A DNA stretch of 64,000 bases from Sporosarcina sp. FSL W8-0480 (GTDB lineage Bacteria > Bacillota > Bacilli > Bacillales_A > Planococcaceae): positions 1,371,501 through 1,435,500 of the forward strand of contig NZ_CP150166.1 in NCBI RefSeq assembly GCF_037963765.1. The letters run 5' to 3'. The notes under the pieces were generated by a model. That model saw only the letters and a list, made by a program, of their open reading frames with translations. It was not told the origin of the DNA and made no database searches. A program made the position numbers and the translations under genes. Positions 33,182-42,449 of the stretch are shown one piece after another (position 1 is the stretch's first letter; every line of letters begins with the position of its first letter).

Positions 33182-34234
33182 TTATCTCTTTCTCTTTCCC
33201 TCCATTAGTTCCCTAAAAGTACTAACTACATAATCTATTTGATCATCTGAAACCAAATAATGAACAATCATCCGAATCTTTTTTGCCCCTATCTTTTTCA
33301 CTTTTATTCTTTTTTCTCTAAGATCACTAATTAGCTTATCGGCATCCATTTCACTATGATCTATAGCAACCGATATTATATTCGTTTGCACATCCTTCAA
33401 ATTAATGAAGAGACCTTCTATTGCTGCTAACCTCTCCGCCAATTGCTTAGCCTTGTAGTTATCCTCTTTTAATCGATCAATCATATTTTCCAAAGCGTAT
33501 ATTCCTGGAGCTGCGATTATTCCAGCTTGTCTCATGCCACCGCCAAGTCTTTGGCGGTTTATTTTTGCCTCTTTGATAAATTCCTTTGTCCCTACAAGAA
33601 TGGAGCCTAATGGACAACCTAATCCTTTTGTGAGGCAAAACTGAGCGGCATCTACATACTTGCAGAACTCCGACGGTTCTATGCCTAATTCTACGGAAGC
33701 ATTAAAAATCCTTGCTCCGTCAAGATAGACAGGTAACCCATATTGCTTCGCAACTTCTTGAATTTCTTTCATGTTTTCAAGGGTAACTATTTGTCCAAGG
33801 TTTAAGTTGTACGTATTCTCTATAGAGATTAAAGCTGTTTTAGCCCTTTGGATATCGCCCATAGAAATTGAGGATTCTATAAGTTCGGGATCGAAATATC
33901 CATTCTCTACATGAATTGGCCTTGCTTGCACTTGTGATAACGCTGAAAGTGCGGCACCTTCTAAATTGTAGATGTGGGACTCGTTTCCAAGGATAATTTC
34001 CTGTCCCCTTGTTGAATATCCCATTATCGCAATCTGGTTTGCCATTGTGCCGGATAGGGCAAGCATTGCGTCTTCCATGCCTAACAGGTCGGCGGCTTTA
34101 CGTTCGAGTTCATTTACCGTACTATCTTCCCCCATAATATCGTCGCCAAGTGTAGCGTTTGCAATTGCCTCGATCATTTGAGGTTTCGGTAGGGTGACTG
34201 TATCACTTCGAAGATCGATTTCTTCAACTATCAT
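33182..34234 (-). CDS. ltaE: Low-specificity L-threonine aldolase
   Basis: 350-aa fold-type I PLP enzyme that splits L-threonine/allo-threonine to glycine and acetaldehyde. It starts with the family signature IDLRSDTVTLPKPQMIEA, has DDIMGEDSTVNELE, HIYNLEGAALS, YLDGARIFNA and the PLP lysine in CLTKGLGCPLGS. It overlaps the symporter gene by 4 bases (ATGA), so it is translated from the same mRNA. The pairing suggests uptake and breakdown of threonine or a related amino acid. Confidence 0.92.
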   Translation of the reverse strand: MIVEEIDLRSDTVTLPKPQMIEAIANATLGDDIMGEDSTVNELERKAADLLGMEDAMLALSGTMANQIAIMGYSTRGQEIILGNESHIYNLEGAALSALSQVQARPIHVENGYFDPELIESSISMGDIQRAKTALISIENTYNLNLGQIVTLENMKEIQEVAKQYGLPVYLDGARIFNASVELGIEPSEFCKYVDAAQFCLTKGLGCPLGSILVGTKEFIKEAKINRQRLGGGMRQAGIIAAPGIYALENMIDRLKEDNYKAKQLAERLAAIEGLFINLKDVQTNIISVAIDHSEMDADKLISDLREKRIKVKKIGAKKIRMIVHYLVSDDQIDYVVSTFRELMEGKRKR

Positions 34235-35436
34235 ACGGTTTCACTCTCGATGTCAGTTGAACTTGTTGATTCCTGACTTTCGTTTTTTTCCTTTCCGAAA
34301 AATCGGTTGACAATCATAAGTATTGAGCCGTCACCTGTAATATTTGTAGCTGTCCCGAAGCTATCTTGAATCATGAACAGCGCTAACATAAGGCCAATCG
34401 CTTCATCCCCGAATCCAAGGGTTGACTGTAATATTCCGATTGCGGCCAATGCGGATCCACCTGGGACACCTACAGCTCCAACCTCAATTACACCAAGTAT
34501 TAGTATGAAAGAGATGATCACGCCAACAGGGGGTAGCTCACCACCTGTTAATAGCGTTACTGTGATCGCACTTATTGTTAACGTCATGGCAGCGCCTGAA
34601 AGGTGAACGTTTGCTGTCAGTGGCATAACAAAATCTGCAATCTTTTTATTGATGAACGGAATCGTTCTTGCTTGTCTAAGGGAAACTGGCATTGTTACTG
34701 CACTCGACATTGTTCCAAATGCCGTGAAATAGGCAGGTAGCATTGCTTTGAAAACAACAAATGGATTTTGCTTGGAAATCATTCCTGCCAACGCATACTC
34801 AATGAACAGCCAAATGAATTGCATGATGACAATTAAGACAAGCATTTTACCGAAGACCGAAATCGTTCCAAACAATGCACCCTTGGCAGCGATACCTGCA
34901 AATATGCACGCGATGAAAATAGGGAGAACTGGAATGATGAATTTTTGAATGACACGCTCGACTACGTTTCTAAATTCAATGACAGCACCAGAAAGGATTG
35001 GCGCTTTGCCCCATGTAGAAGCCATTCCGATGATAATCGCCAATACCAAAGCTGAAATAATGTTCATCAGAGGCGGGATATCAAGGGTGACAAAAGGTGC
35101 ACCGATTTTAATGCTTTCAACGACTTCACCTGCCTGTATAGCAAAATTCGGGATGATTAAATAGGCTGCCACTGCAGCAAGTCCACAAGCTATTATCGTA
35201 TCCAAATATGAAATCCCGATCGTGAAACTTAATAGCCTTCCAGCCTTTGTCTCAAATTCTGCAATACTTGCCGCAACAAACGCAAAAATGATTAAAGGAA
35301 TAAAGAATTTGATGAGATTACCCAATAGCATACTACCGGTTTCCGTAAATCGAATCATCCAATCAGGGCCGAAGATTCCTATCAAAATACCGATACCAAG
35401 ACCAAGCAACAATTTCGGAATAAGACCAAACTTCAT
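34231..35436 (-). CDS. Dicarboxylate/amino acid:cation symporter (DAACS family)
   Basis: 401-aa membrane protein of the SDF family. It has about eight hydrophobic segments, the serine/threonine-rich re-entrant region (AFGTMSSAVTMPVSLR) and the substrate-binding region with GDGSILMIVNRFFG near the end. The family includes glutamate, C4-dicarboxylate and serine/threonine carriers. The operon with threonine aldolase favours an amino acid such as threonine or serine, but this is inference. GGGGGAG precedes the ATG on the minus strand. Confidence 0.85.
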   Translation of the reverse strand: MKFGLIPKLLLGLGIGILIGIFGPDWMIRFTETGSMLLGNLIKFFIPLIIFAFVAASIAEFETKAGRLLSFTIGISYLDTIIACGLAAVAAYLIIPNFAIQAGEVVESIKIGAPFVTLDIPPLMNIISALVLAIIIGMASTWGKAPILSGAVIEFRNVVERVIQKFIIPVLPIFIACIFAGIAAKGALFGTISVFGKMLVLIVIMQFIWLFIEYALAGMISKQNPFVVFKAMLPAYFTAFGTMSSAVTMPVSLRQARTIPFINKKIADFVMPLTANVHLSGAAMTLTISAITVTLLTGGELPPVGVIISFILILGVIEVGAVGVPGGSALAAIGILQSTLGFGDEAIGLMLALFMIQDSFGTATNITGDGSILMIVNRFFGKEKNESQESTSSTDIESETV

Positions 35437-35486
35437 ATACTCTCCCCCTATCTAATGTATGGTGCTGCGTACAATAGACTATATGC

Positions 35487-35978
35487 TTGTACATTAGAGG
35501 CAATGCCGGAACAGTGTGGGATGTTTTAGCCGCGAAGGCTTTACACAAAACAAAAGATGAAGTTCATCAACGATATCAGTTCAAGAGTAAACTAATGCGC
35601 GAGCTAATTCGCAATAAAAACTATTCACGTACAGCCATACAAGCCGTTTTTCATTTCATCGATTACTTGTTACAATTGCCTGAAGCATATACTAAAAAGC
35701 TATCGAACGAAATACGACCAATTATAAGAGAGGAGACGGAGCTAATGGAACTATATAATAAGGAAAATGCTTCCCCAACCATTAAAAATGCTTTTGATTT
35801 GGAGTGGGAAAGGGGAGTCCAGCAGGGATTGGAGCAAGGCTTGGAAAAAGGGTTAGAGCAAGGCGTGAAAAAAGTAGTTCTCGAGATGTTGAGAAAGGGA
35901 ACACCGACGGAATTCATAGCGGAAGTTACACACTTGGAAAAAGAAGAAATTGAGAAAATGAGGGAAATGCTGCAGTAA
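35487..35978 (+). pseudogene. Rpn-family nuclease/transposase, 5'-truncated
   Basis: The open frame (163 aa from TTG) lacks a ribosome site and the N-terminal PD-(D/E)XK catalytic part. What remains is the helical middle and the typical repetitive tail (QQGLEQGLEKGLEQGVKK) followed by LRKGTPTEFIAEVTHLEKEEI. It is most likely a dead remnant of a recombination-promoting nuclease; another remnant lies at 5902-6012. Confidence 0.7.
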
Positions 35979-36040
35979 AACCATCAATTATTTAAATTGG
36001 CATTTTCGTTGAATCTCGAATTGCATCAGATTTCACTATT

Positions 36041-36099
36041 ACATTCACAATATTAATCAAAGTAGTCTTATCGTCTAACCAGAAAAATAACCCATCCTT
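36041..36099 (+). pseudogene. Remnant of a Hol_Tox-type toxin gene
   Basis: TTCACAATATTAATC...TCGTCTAACCAGAAAAATAACCCATCC aligns with the 3' half of the toxin at 44102 (TCGTCTAACCATAAAAAATAACCCATCC). One A is missing, which shifts the frame over the stop, and the 5' part is replaced by half of a family A repeat (TTGAATCTCGAATTG at 36010). The downstream hairpins are conserved with those at 44186-44303. Confidence 0.6.
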
Positions 36100-36220
36100 G
36101 AGTGGTCTCTCATAACGGATGGATCATTTTAATACCAGAGCTGATCCCCTTGTAGGGAACCTGCTATTACAGACCGCCTAATGTTAGCAGCATTCGGTGG
36201 TCCTTTTTATTTTATTCATT
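36090..36220 (+). other. Hairpin region of the toxin remnant
   Basis: CCATCCTTGAG.../GGATGG hairpin, a GATCCCCTTGTAGGGAACC block, and a CCTAATGTTAGC.../ATTCGGTGGTCCTTTTT terminator-like end, all parallel to 44186-44303. This is the untranslated part of a type I toxin module that has lost its coding region. Confidence 0.5.
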
Positions 36221-36303
36221 TTCAGTAACTATAGACTTATAACAGAGTATTTTTTGATTATTTCTATAGAATTGCGACCTTCCGATGGATTTGTTGGATA
36301 TTA

Positions 36304-36501
36304 TTAATAGTAGTCCTCTACTTTTTTTAGTGACTCCAAAAAATGTAACACAATATTGTTGAAAGTGTACTCTAAATTGTCAATTGAATAAACGATTAAA
36401 TCGGTTTCATCTTTATAGCCTTTATTGTGAACAGGTTTTACACTACTGTTTTGAATCAGAGCTTTGGCAAGCTCAATTGCAAGTTTTTTATTCTCATCCA
36501 A
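36304..36501 (-). CDS. Hypothetical 65-aa protein
   Basis: Starts at TTG 36501 (MDENKKLAIELAKAL) after an excellent AAGGAGGTG; a longer frame upstream has no ribosome site. The protein is soluble and mostly helical (TFNNIVLHFLESLKKVEDYY). No family recognised. Confidence 0.55.
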   Translation of the reverse strand: MDENKKLAIELAKALIQNSSVKPVHNKGYKDETDLIVYSIDNLEYTFNNIVLHFLESLKKVEDYY

Positions 36502-36676
36502 ATTAAACACCTCCTTTGTGACAAGACTTGATTTACGATACCATCTCATTGAAATGATTACTGGCACTGGTATGTAGCACCTCTACCGTTTTTTTTTAAG
36601 AAAGACAATGAATGTACTAGTAAGTGATTTGGTAGATTACCAATAGGATTTACACATAAAGACCACAAAAACTCAA

Positions 36677-37135
36677 TCAATGTTGTTTTGAGGATGAATT
36701 ATTTAATAAAGCACCTATCAACGCAAAGATAATGAAACTTGCGATAGCAAAAAGTAGAGCTAACATAACCAATGACAAAGCATTAAGTAAGGCTCTACCT
36801 ACCACTACACTTATGATTAGCAATAAAATGGAAACGATAATTTTGTTAATTATCATTTCTGTCTCAAATAGAATGTTTTTTGTTATGTTCCAAAAAGTAA
36901 TTACGAAAATAGCTAAACCAGCTACCTTCATTAACAATGGAATTAGCAAATTAATGAAAACTGAGATACTGTCCTCTCTATTGAACATTAAGCTAATTAT
37001 TGAGGTTCCAGAGTTATATTCCGTGATAAGTGGTTCGGCAAGAGTATCTGAGAAGAATAAAAGTGCAAAGGCCGACAAAAGGGCTAAAGTATAAAGTAAG
37101 ATATCTAAATAACCATAGTTTCTTTCTTCCAACAC
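36677..37135 (-). CDS. Hypothetical membrane protein with four TM segments
   Basis: 152 aa with hydrophobic segments at about residues 12-30, 58-83, 97-116 and 118-140 (LLLIISVVVGRALLNALSL, LFAIASFIIFALIGALL). The C-terminus is short and polar. GGAGGACGGTG precedes the start. No family recognised; the neighbours give no clue. Confidence 0.6.
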   Translation of the reverse strand: MLEERNYGYLDILLYTLALLSAFALLFFSDTLAEPLITEYNSGTSIISLMFNREDSISVFINLLIPLLMKVAGLAIFVITFWNITKNILFETEMIINKIIVSILLLIISVVVGRALLNALSLVMLALLFAIASFIIFALIGALLNNSSSKQH

Positions 37136-37373
37136 CGTCCTCCTTTCCTAAGTTTATAAAAATGACTGTCTGTTTATCCTACTATCTAATTATTGATACT
37201 GTGTTTATTTGACTATATGCTTGGTCAATATAGAGCATGCCTTACCCAAGGGGTGGGGGCTGGTATTTTATTTGAACCCCTTCCCCTTATTTTAGAGGAT
37301 TTTATCCTTTAACGACGAAGGTGTTCCTAAGAAGAAAAAGGAAGTTGGGTAAATATTAAGGGGGAGTTATCTA

Positions 37374-37490
37374 ATGAATTTAGGAAAAACCATTCAAATA
37401 TATATGCCAGATGGCTCGCCAACCAGTATTATTTACAAATGGGGTCAATCCGGACAAGGGACAAGTGGGTGCGGAGTGGATTCCGATTGA
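37374..37490 (+). pseudogene. N-terminal fragment of a GIY-YIG nuclease-like gene
   Basis: Starts at a well-placed ATG after GGGGGAG. MNLGKTIQIYMPDGSP matches the N-terminus common to a family of GIY-YIG proteins. The frame then leaves the family and runs into the NUDIX fragment in another frame, ending at 37490. It is a deletion fusion rather than a functional gene. Confidence 0.45.
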
Positions 37491-37593
37491 AGAGTTAATG
37501 GGCTACCAACTGTTCCCGCGAGAATTAAGGCAGCATTTGATAACGTATAGTAATGAAGGAAGATCATTAATTTATATGGGGGATATTAATTAA
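37411..37593 (+). pseudogene. C-terminal fragment of a NUDIX hydrolase-like gene
   Basis: The frame ends ...AEWIPIEELMGYQLFPRELRQHL..., typical of NUDIX hydrolase C-termini; the NUDIX box itself is missing. Its stop lies directly before the APH gene start (TAAATG), so an intact NUDIX gene was probably the original operon partner of the APH gene. Confidence 0.5.
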
Positions 37594-38370
37594 ATGATTT
37601 TAGGAGATCCGATTGGTGAAGGGAACACTGCGATAATTTATCTTTATGAAAACAGGATCGTGAAAGTATTTAAAGATCACTTGCCGGATACCGAATCGGC
37701 TTACGAGGCGAATAAACAACGGATAGCTTATGCATGCGGACTTCCTGTCCCAAAAGTGTTAGATGTCAGGAAGATAGATGGAAAACAAGCGATTATCATG
37801 GAATATATTGAAGGGAAAACACTCGGGGAGTTATTTTTTAAGGACTTGGAGCGGGCAGAACACTACATCAGCAAGTCTATTGATATCCAGCTGAAAATTC
37901 ATCTGATTCACCTAAAATCACTTGAGTTTATGTCTGAAAAGCTTCTTCGAGAACTCGAGAACTCCCCTCATCTGGATAAAAGTCACAAAGAAGTTTTGAT
38001 AAAAAAATTACATTCTATTGCCTATGAAAAAAGACTTTGCCATGGGGATTTTCATTTATTGAATTTAATCATGTCAGATGACAAAGTGACGATTATAGAT
38101 TGGGTGGATGCGAGTGCGGGAGATATCCGTGCTGATGTTTGCCGGACGTATCTGTTGTATGCAGATCTGTCGTTGGAAGTGGCTGAACTTTATTTACGGC
38201 TGTATTGTGAAAAAAGTGGGTTGCTGAAAGAGGAGATTTTACAATGGTTACCGATTCTTGCCGGGGCTAGGTTAACTAAAAATGTTCCTTCGGAGATCGC
38301 GGAGGGTCTGTTAGAGATTGTGAATACTTACTGTATGGGGGATTTGGGTGGAAAAAATGACTATGAATGA
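37594..38370 (+). CDS. Aminoglycoside phosphotransferase (APH)-type kinase
   Basis: 258 aa of the APH/choline kinase fold. The N-lobe starts with GDPIGEGNTAIIY (nucleotide loop) and has the lysine in RIVKVFKD; EYIEGKTLGELF is the hinge. The catalytic loop is LCHGDFHLLNLI (Asp and Asn) and the metal-binding IIDWVDASAGD follows. The substrate is not predictable; many such proteins phosphorylate small molecules other than antibiotics. GGGGG precedes the ATG. Confidence 0.8.
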   Translation: MILGDPIGEGNTAIIYLYENRIVKVFKDHLPDTESAYEANKQRIAYACGLPVPKVLDVRKIDGKQAIIMEYIEGKTLGELFFKDLERAEHYISKSIDIQLKIHLIHLKSLEFMSEKLLRELENSPHLDKSHKEVLIKKLHSIAYEKRLCHGDFHLLNLIMSDDKVTIIDWVDASAGDIRADVCRTYLLYADLSLEVAELYLRLYCEKSGLLKEEILQWLPILAGARLTKNVPSEIAEGLLEIVNTYCMGDLGGKNDYE

Positions 38371-38449
38371 ATATGGCTGGGCTTGCCATTCCAGATGAAG
38401 TTGTTATGTTGATTCGACTGAAGGAAGGAAGATTTAGTGAGGGAGGGGG

Positions 38450-38489
38450 ACCTCGAGTTTCTTTTCAAGCTGGTGCAAGAGATAAAATG
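38450..38489 (-). pseudogene. Fragment resembling yvrJ
   Basis: Bases CTCGAGTTTCTTTTCAAGC and TGGTGCAAGAGATAAAA match the middle of the intact yvrJ gene at 53185-53313 (about 90%). No start or stop is preserved. The fragment lies against family A copy A6 and the IS. Confidence 0.5.
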
Positions 38490-38492
38490 TAA

Positions 38493-38532
38493 GTACCAGG
38501 TTCTACTTGAATTTCAAATTGTGTTAGAACCT
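38493..38532. repeat. Family A repeat interrupted by the IS (copy A6, left part)
   Basis: GTACCAGGTTCTACTTGAA...GTTAGAACCT ends exactly at the IS boundary. The missing right end (CTGGTACCC) reappears at 40571 on the other side. Confidence 0.85.
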
Positions 38533-38645
38533 ATTATGTAATATAACTTCTAAAACGCAAAAAACCATCGTTTTCAGGGTATATAGAAAGTACCAATCAC
38601 AGAACTTCCTTAACCCAATCCCACTACAATGAAGGAGTGAAAACG

Positions 38646-40043
38646 ATGGCTGTACAGCTATTTAATCATAAACCGGGGAAAAATGGAAGTCATTGGATTG
38701 AACTACTAAGAAGCGGGTAGGCTCATACGATTCTCGTGGTAGCTATCGACATTGGCAAATATACGCACAAAGTGATGATGGCAAATGTCTATCAGGATGT
38801 GGTGGTTAAGCCGTTTGAATTAGATGCTTCCCTTTCGGGTTTTCAGCTGTTGGTTGCGAAGATTGAGGAAACATGCCAGAAGAATGGGCTGGATGAAGTC
38901 GTTGTTGGCATTGAGACAACTGCTCATTATTATGAGGATTTGGTGAGGCTTTGCCACGAAAAAGGGTATGTTGTCCGGGTGATCAACTCCGCTACCACTT
39001 CCATCGAACGAGAATCCATGTTGAACTGGTCAAAGACCGATGATTTAGACTTGGTTGCCATTGTCCATTCCATTCTCCAAGGAAGAGGCAACCCACCAAA
39101 AAGCTTGCGGAAGGAACTGCGAACGTTAAAGAAGCTAACGCGCTTTCGCAGGGAATTGGTATCGCAAAGAACTCGACTGACGAACCAGCAGTTTGCCTTA
39201 ATGGATACCATCTTCCGGGAATTCCAAGGAAAGACCGTATGGGTGGATGGGAAAAAGCAGAAGAAAAAACCCTTCTCCACGATGGAAACCAAGACAGTTC
39301 AATATTTAATGCGACATCACCCGCACCCTGAAGATATCCTAACCCTTGGAGAGGAAGGTCTCTACGAACTTTCTCGGAAAGAGAATTTAAAGCTTAGAAA
39401 AACAGCCGTTGACTGCCTTTTGGAGTTCGCTAGAGAATCCATCTCCCAACCGAAAGAAGAACTCGCTGCCGAATTGTATCAACTGAAAGTGACTCTTGAT
39501 CTGTTAGACAACCTAAAAGAAAAGATCAGTGACCTGGAAAAGAAGATTGAAGAACTTCTCCTTCCGACTGACGGGGCTCTCCTCCTAAGCATTCCTGGAA
39601 TCGGAAAAGTCTTGGCAGCTGAATTGCGTGCAGAAATTGGACCAATCGACGACTACACACACGCTGGGCAACTAATTAAATTAGCAGGCACTAACCCCAT
39701 TGTTAAACAGTCGGGCGGGCATAAGGCGACCTACGGAGGAATCTCCAAGCAAGGGCGTAGACATTTCCGTTCGGTAGTCTATTTGGTTGGAAGTAAATGT
39801 TCAGTCCTCAACCCGGAACTTAGGAAGCACTATCTAACACTGATTGATCGGGGCAAGAAGCCAAGACAAGCCTACATCGCCATTGGAAACCGAGTTCTTC
39901 GATTGGCATTCGCAATGCTTAGAGACCGGCAACTATACCAAAGTAGGGATCCGGAGTATTCGTTAAAAAGCATCCTTGAATGCAAGATTGGTACACAAGA
40001 AAACCGGCGCCAGTTCTGCGAAGCATATGTATTCCCATCATAA
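38646..40043 (+). pseudogene. IS110/IS1111-family transposase, nonsense mutant
   Basis: Same 465-codon gene as at 45858-47255, but codon 25 is TAG (38718-38720) where copy 2 has AAG. Translation from ATG 38646 (after GAAGGAG) stops after 24 residues; a GTG at 38736 would restart within the DEDD domain but without a good ribosome site. The rest is intact: VVAIDIGKYTH, GIETTAHYYEDL, the Transposase_20 helices LLSIPGIGKVLAAEL, and the serine motif VKQSGGHKATYGGISK. It is probably inactive unless supplied in trans by copy 2. Confidence 0.85.
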
Positions 40044-40570
40044 CGCATAAAGGATAGACATAACGGACAGAAGTTGCGTAGCGTTGCCACTTTACGTGGA
40101 GAAGCGGGCATTGATAGCCTTAACAGGCAGAGCCAGTCCTCAATAAAACTGGCTTCCTAACTTGAAAGTCATGCCCGCCGAGGCTCCATGTCAAGTGGCA
40201 ACAAAGGGACCAACCACCCGCTATTTGCCTAACAAAGATACTGGTCAAAAGCAAAAAAGAATTCCACTTACATGCGCATGTTTCCGGGACATTAGATTAC
40301 ATCGAACCGAGAACCAGAGGCATTGTGACCTCGTGTGCCAGCGTTATGGATCTTGTCCTGCAAATACGAATAATACGTGAAACACTCTATAGTTTAGATT
40401 GAATAGGCTGTATCCCTGCAGGATGAAAATGCAAGATCCTTTCGTGTCGCGGAAACACGCGCCTATACTGTTCTGTGATGGTGTAGTTTTTAAAAATTAT
40501 CTTTGAAAGCTTTAGTTTCGTGCGGCCATTTTTTGTGAAATACATGGCTTGACTTATATTGCATTATACG
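40044..40570 (+). ncRNA. Candidate bridge/seek RNA region of IS copy 1
   Basis: 527 nt without a supported gene but with strong pairing. Stem 1 combines 40083-40092 with 40193-40202 (GTTGCCACTT/AAGTGGCAAC), 40094-40101 with 40184-40191, and 40104-40111 with 40171-40178 (GCGGGCAT/ATGCCCGC). An inner hairpin joins 40131-40137 to 40148-40154. Stem 2 joins 40348-40362 to 40417-40439 (GGATCTTG/CAAGATCC and TCCTGCA/TGCAGGA). Between them AGAACC (40310-40315) equals the left target half and CCAGCGT (40338-40344) is complementary to the right junction ACGCTGG. These are guide-like, but the pairing model is inferred. Confidence 0.6.
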
Positions 40571-40579
40571 CTGGTACCC
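40571..40579. repeat. Family A repeat interrupted by the IS (copy A6, right part)
   Basis: CTGGTACCC continues the palindrome that stopped at 38532. Confidence 0.75.
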
Positions 40580-40589
40580 TTCGCCAATG

Positions 40590-42296
40590 TCAATAAACAA
40601 TACCTTCCCACGTATGACTCTCAAATAATTCTGCTGAAGGATCAAAATAATCTTCGGTGTAGTCCGCGACAAATACACCGTCTTCTACATAGCCTGAACC
40701 CCATGTTGGATCCATCGTCAGCCATAAGCCGTTCATCCATACTTCCACCCAGGCATGATACTCTCTATCAATTCCTTCTCCAACGGTTCCTGTGGCAAGC
40801 CTCGCTTCCATTCCGGCTGCACGGAGAAGTGCAATGGCAAGATAAGAATAATCCATACACATCCCGGATTTTAATCGAAGCGTTTTTAAAGCACTATCAT
40901 CCCATTCATTTCCGGTGTAATAAAGTTTATCTACATCATAGGAGATTGTTTTTGCTGTATATTCATAGATTGCTTTTGCTTTATCACGGGCTGACTTTTT
41001 ATCTTTCGTAAGCTCATTTGCCAATGCGATGATTACAGGATCTTCAGATTGGACACCCCTTGAAGGCAGCGTATCGCGCTGATCTTTTTTAGCGCTATTA
41101 TTTACTAAGAAATGTGCCGCTACAGTATACGCAGCCATATCCATTGTCGTTTTCTCACTGTCCGGCACACTGACGGTCACAAGGTAGGTTCCTGAACCGA
41201 AACGTAAATAGAATTCATCATCAAACATAAAATCTATGACTGGGATAACATACGTTGCATACTCATTGTTTTTACTAGTTGTAATGTGAAGATGTGTTGT
41301 TTCTTTTGCAAAAGGGGCATCTTTGTCGATGAATCCTTTCAAGCGATAGACCGAGTCTGCTTCGCCACCGCCCTTTTCAGGCGATTCAATCGTAACCCCT
41401 CTTAAATCATACGCTAAGTTATAAATAATCGTTTCCATCCCAAGATCAGAATCGTTATCGATGATAATTGCTGTTCCTTCATTGAACCAATCCTCAATCT
41501 CCATATCCGGAACGGAGACAAATAATTGATGCTTCCCTTTCCCGAAGAATATAGGAATGTCGACTTTGAATTCGCCATTTTCTACAGGGATGGTATCCGT
41601 CCAGACTACCCCGTTCTTTGCAAGCTGGATCATGATATCGTTTTGTCGTATTTTCGTCGGATCTACTTTCCCTTTAAGTGTGAATGGCTCATTACCATTT
41701 ATCAAACCACCATGCGGCTCCAAAATAGATAAACCGACTTTCAGACCTTCAGGGGTATATGTGATATCGCGTTCCAAGTTAGGATTTACATTATATACCG
41801 TGAAGTACATAGTTTCATAGTAATAATCATCTGGCCGATCGTTTGCGGGTAGTGATACAAAAACAGCATAGAGCCCTTCGCCTTTAAAAAGCTTTGCATC
41901 TAATTTGAACTTACCATCTTTAAGGGGTACAGAGTGATTTTGATAGCCATCAACTTCATTGTCACCGATTCGTACAACTTGTATCTTGGCATATTGTGAT
42001 ATGAATTGTTCATACTCTTCGACTATACCTTCAATCGTGACAGCTCCATTAGCTGCGAAATTTGACTGTGAGGGCTGGATTAACTGAGCACCAATGATTT
42101 CCGCGTAACCTCTCATTTGTACAGGCTCATGCTTGAGTTCCTTATTTTTCTTCTCAACTGCTTCTTCTAATGCAAGCAATTGCTGTTGGACCAATGTTTG
42201 TTGTTCTTCGTTTACGGATGGTTCATCTGAGCATGCTCCAACTACGAATAGGCTGATTACTAAAACTAAAAGTAGGTGAAACTTTTTGATGGGCAT
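40590..42296 (-). CDS. Transglutaminase-like lipoprotein
   Basis: 568 aa. N-terminal signal with lipobox (FVVGAC), a short coiled coil (LLALEEAVEKKNKEL), three or four beta-sandwich repeats of ~90 residues (for example VTIEGIVEEYEQF, FTLKGKVDPTKI, YRLKGFIDKDAPF), and a C-terminal transglutaminase-core domain. The catalytic triad is visible: Cys in LKSGMCMDYSYLA, His in EYHAWVEVW, Asp in LTMDPTWG. It is anchored outside the membrane and may act as a protease or peptide cross-linker at the wall. ATG 42296 has GGAAGGAACC upstream. Confidence 0.8.
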   Translation of the reverse strand: MPIKKFHLLLVLVISLFVVGACSDEPSVNEEQQTLVQQQLLALEEAVEKKNKELKHEPVQMRGYAEIIGAQLIQPSQSNFAANGAVTIEGIVEEYEQFISQYAKIQVVRIGDNEVDGYQNHSVPLKDGKFKLDAKLFKGEGLYAVFVSLPANDRPDDYYYETMYFTVYNVNPNLERDITYTPEGLKVGLSILEPHGGLINGNEPFTLKGKVDPTKIRQNDIMIQLAKNGVVWTDTIPVENGEFKVDIPIFFGKGKHQLFVSVPDMEIEDWFNEGTAIIIDNDSDLGMETIIYNLAYDLRGVTIESPEKGGGEADSVYRLKGFIDKDAPFAKETTHLHITTSKNNEYATYVIPVIDFMFDDEFYLRFGSGTYLVTVSVPDSEKTTMDMAAYTVAAHFLVNNSAKKDQRDTLPSRGVQSEDPVIIALANELTKDKKSARDKAKAIYEYTAKTISYDVDKLYYTGNEWDDSALKTLRLKSGMCMDYSYLAIALLRAAGMEARLATGTVGEGIDREYHAWVEVWMNGLWLTMDPTWGSGYVEDGVFVADYTEDYFDPSAELFESHTWEGIVY

Positions 42297-42373
42297 AGGT
42301 TCCTTCCAGAGGATTTAGTTTCAAGTCCCAATGTTCCTATTAATCTTACTATGGTAGAATGATTGTGTGCAAC

Positions 42374-42421
42374 CGGGTAAAAGTTCTCATTAAATGTCGA
42401 ATTGTTTTAGAACCTGGTAAC
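42374..42421. repeat. Palindromic repeat, family A (copy A7)
   Basis: CGGGTAAAAGTTCTCATTAAATGTCGAATTG then TTTTAGAACCTGGTAACC; diverged left arm. Confidence 0.7.
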
Positions 42422-42449
42422 CTCTCTTACGAAAGCAAAGGAGAATCCC

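Larger units (their letters stand above)
38533..40570 (+). mobile_element. IS110/IS1111-family insertion sequence, copy 1
   Basis: 2,038 bp without terminal inverted repeats, between A6 AGAAC-CT on the left and CT-GGTACCC on the right; the CT is the shared crossover dinucleotide. The short 5' leader (113 bp) and long 3' non-coding part (527 bp) place it nearer the IS1111 group, in which the guide RNA is encoded 3' of the transposase. An apparently identical copy in opposite orientation lies at 45331-47368, apart from one nonsense change in the transposase here. Confidence 0.9.

Noticed and set aside
40162-40380. 72-aa frame in the IS 3' region (also at 45521-45739)
   Set aside because: Overlaps the long RNA stems, has no ribosome site and no recognisable domain; better explained as a non-coding RNA.
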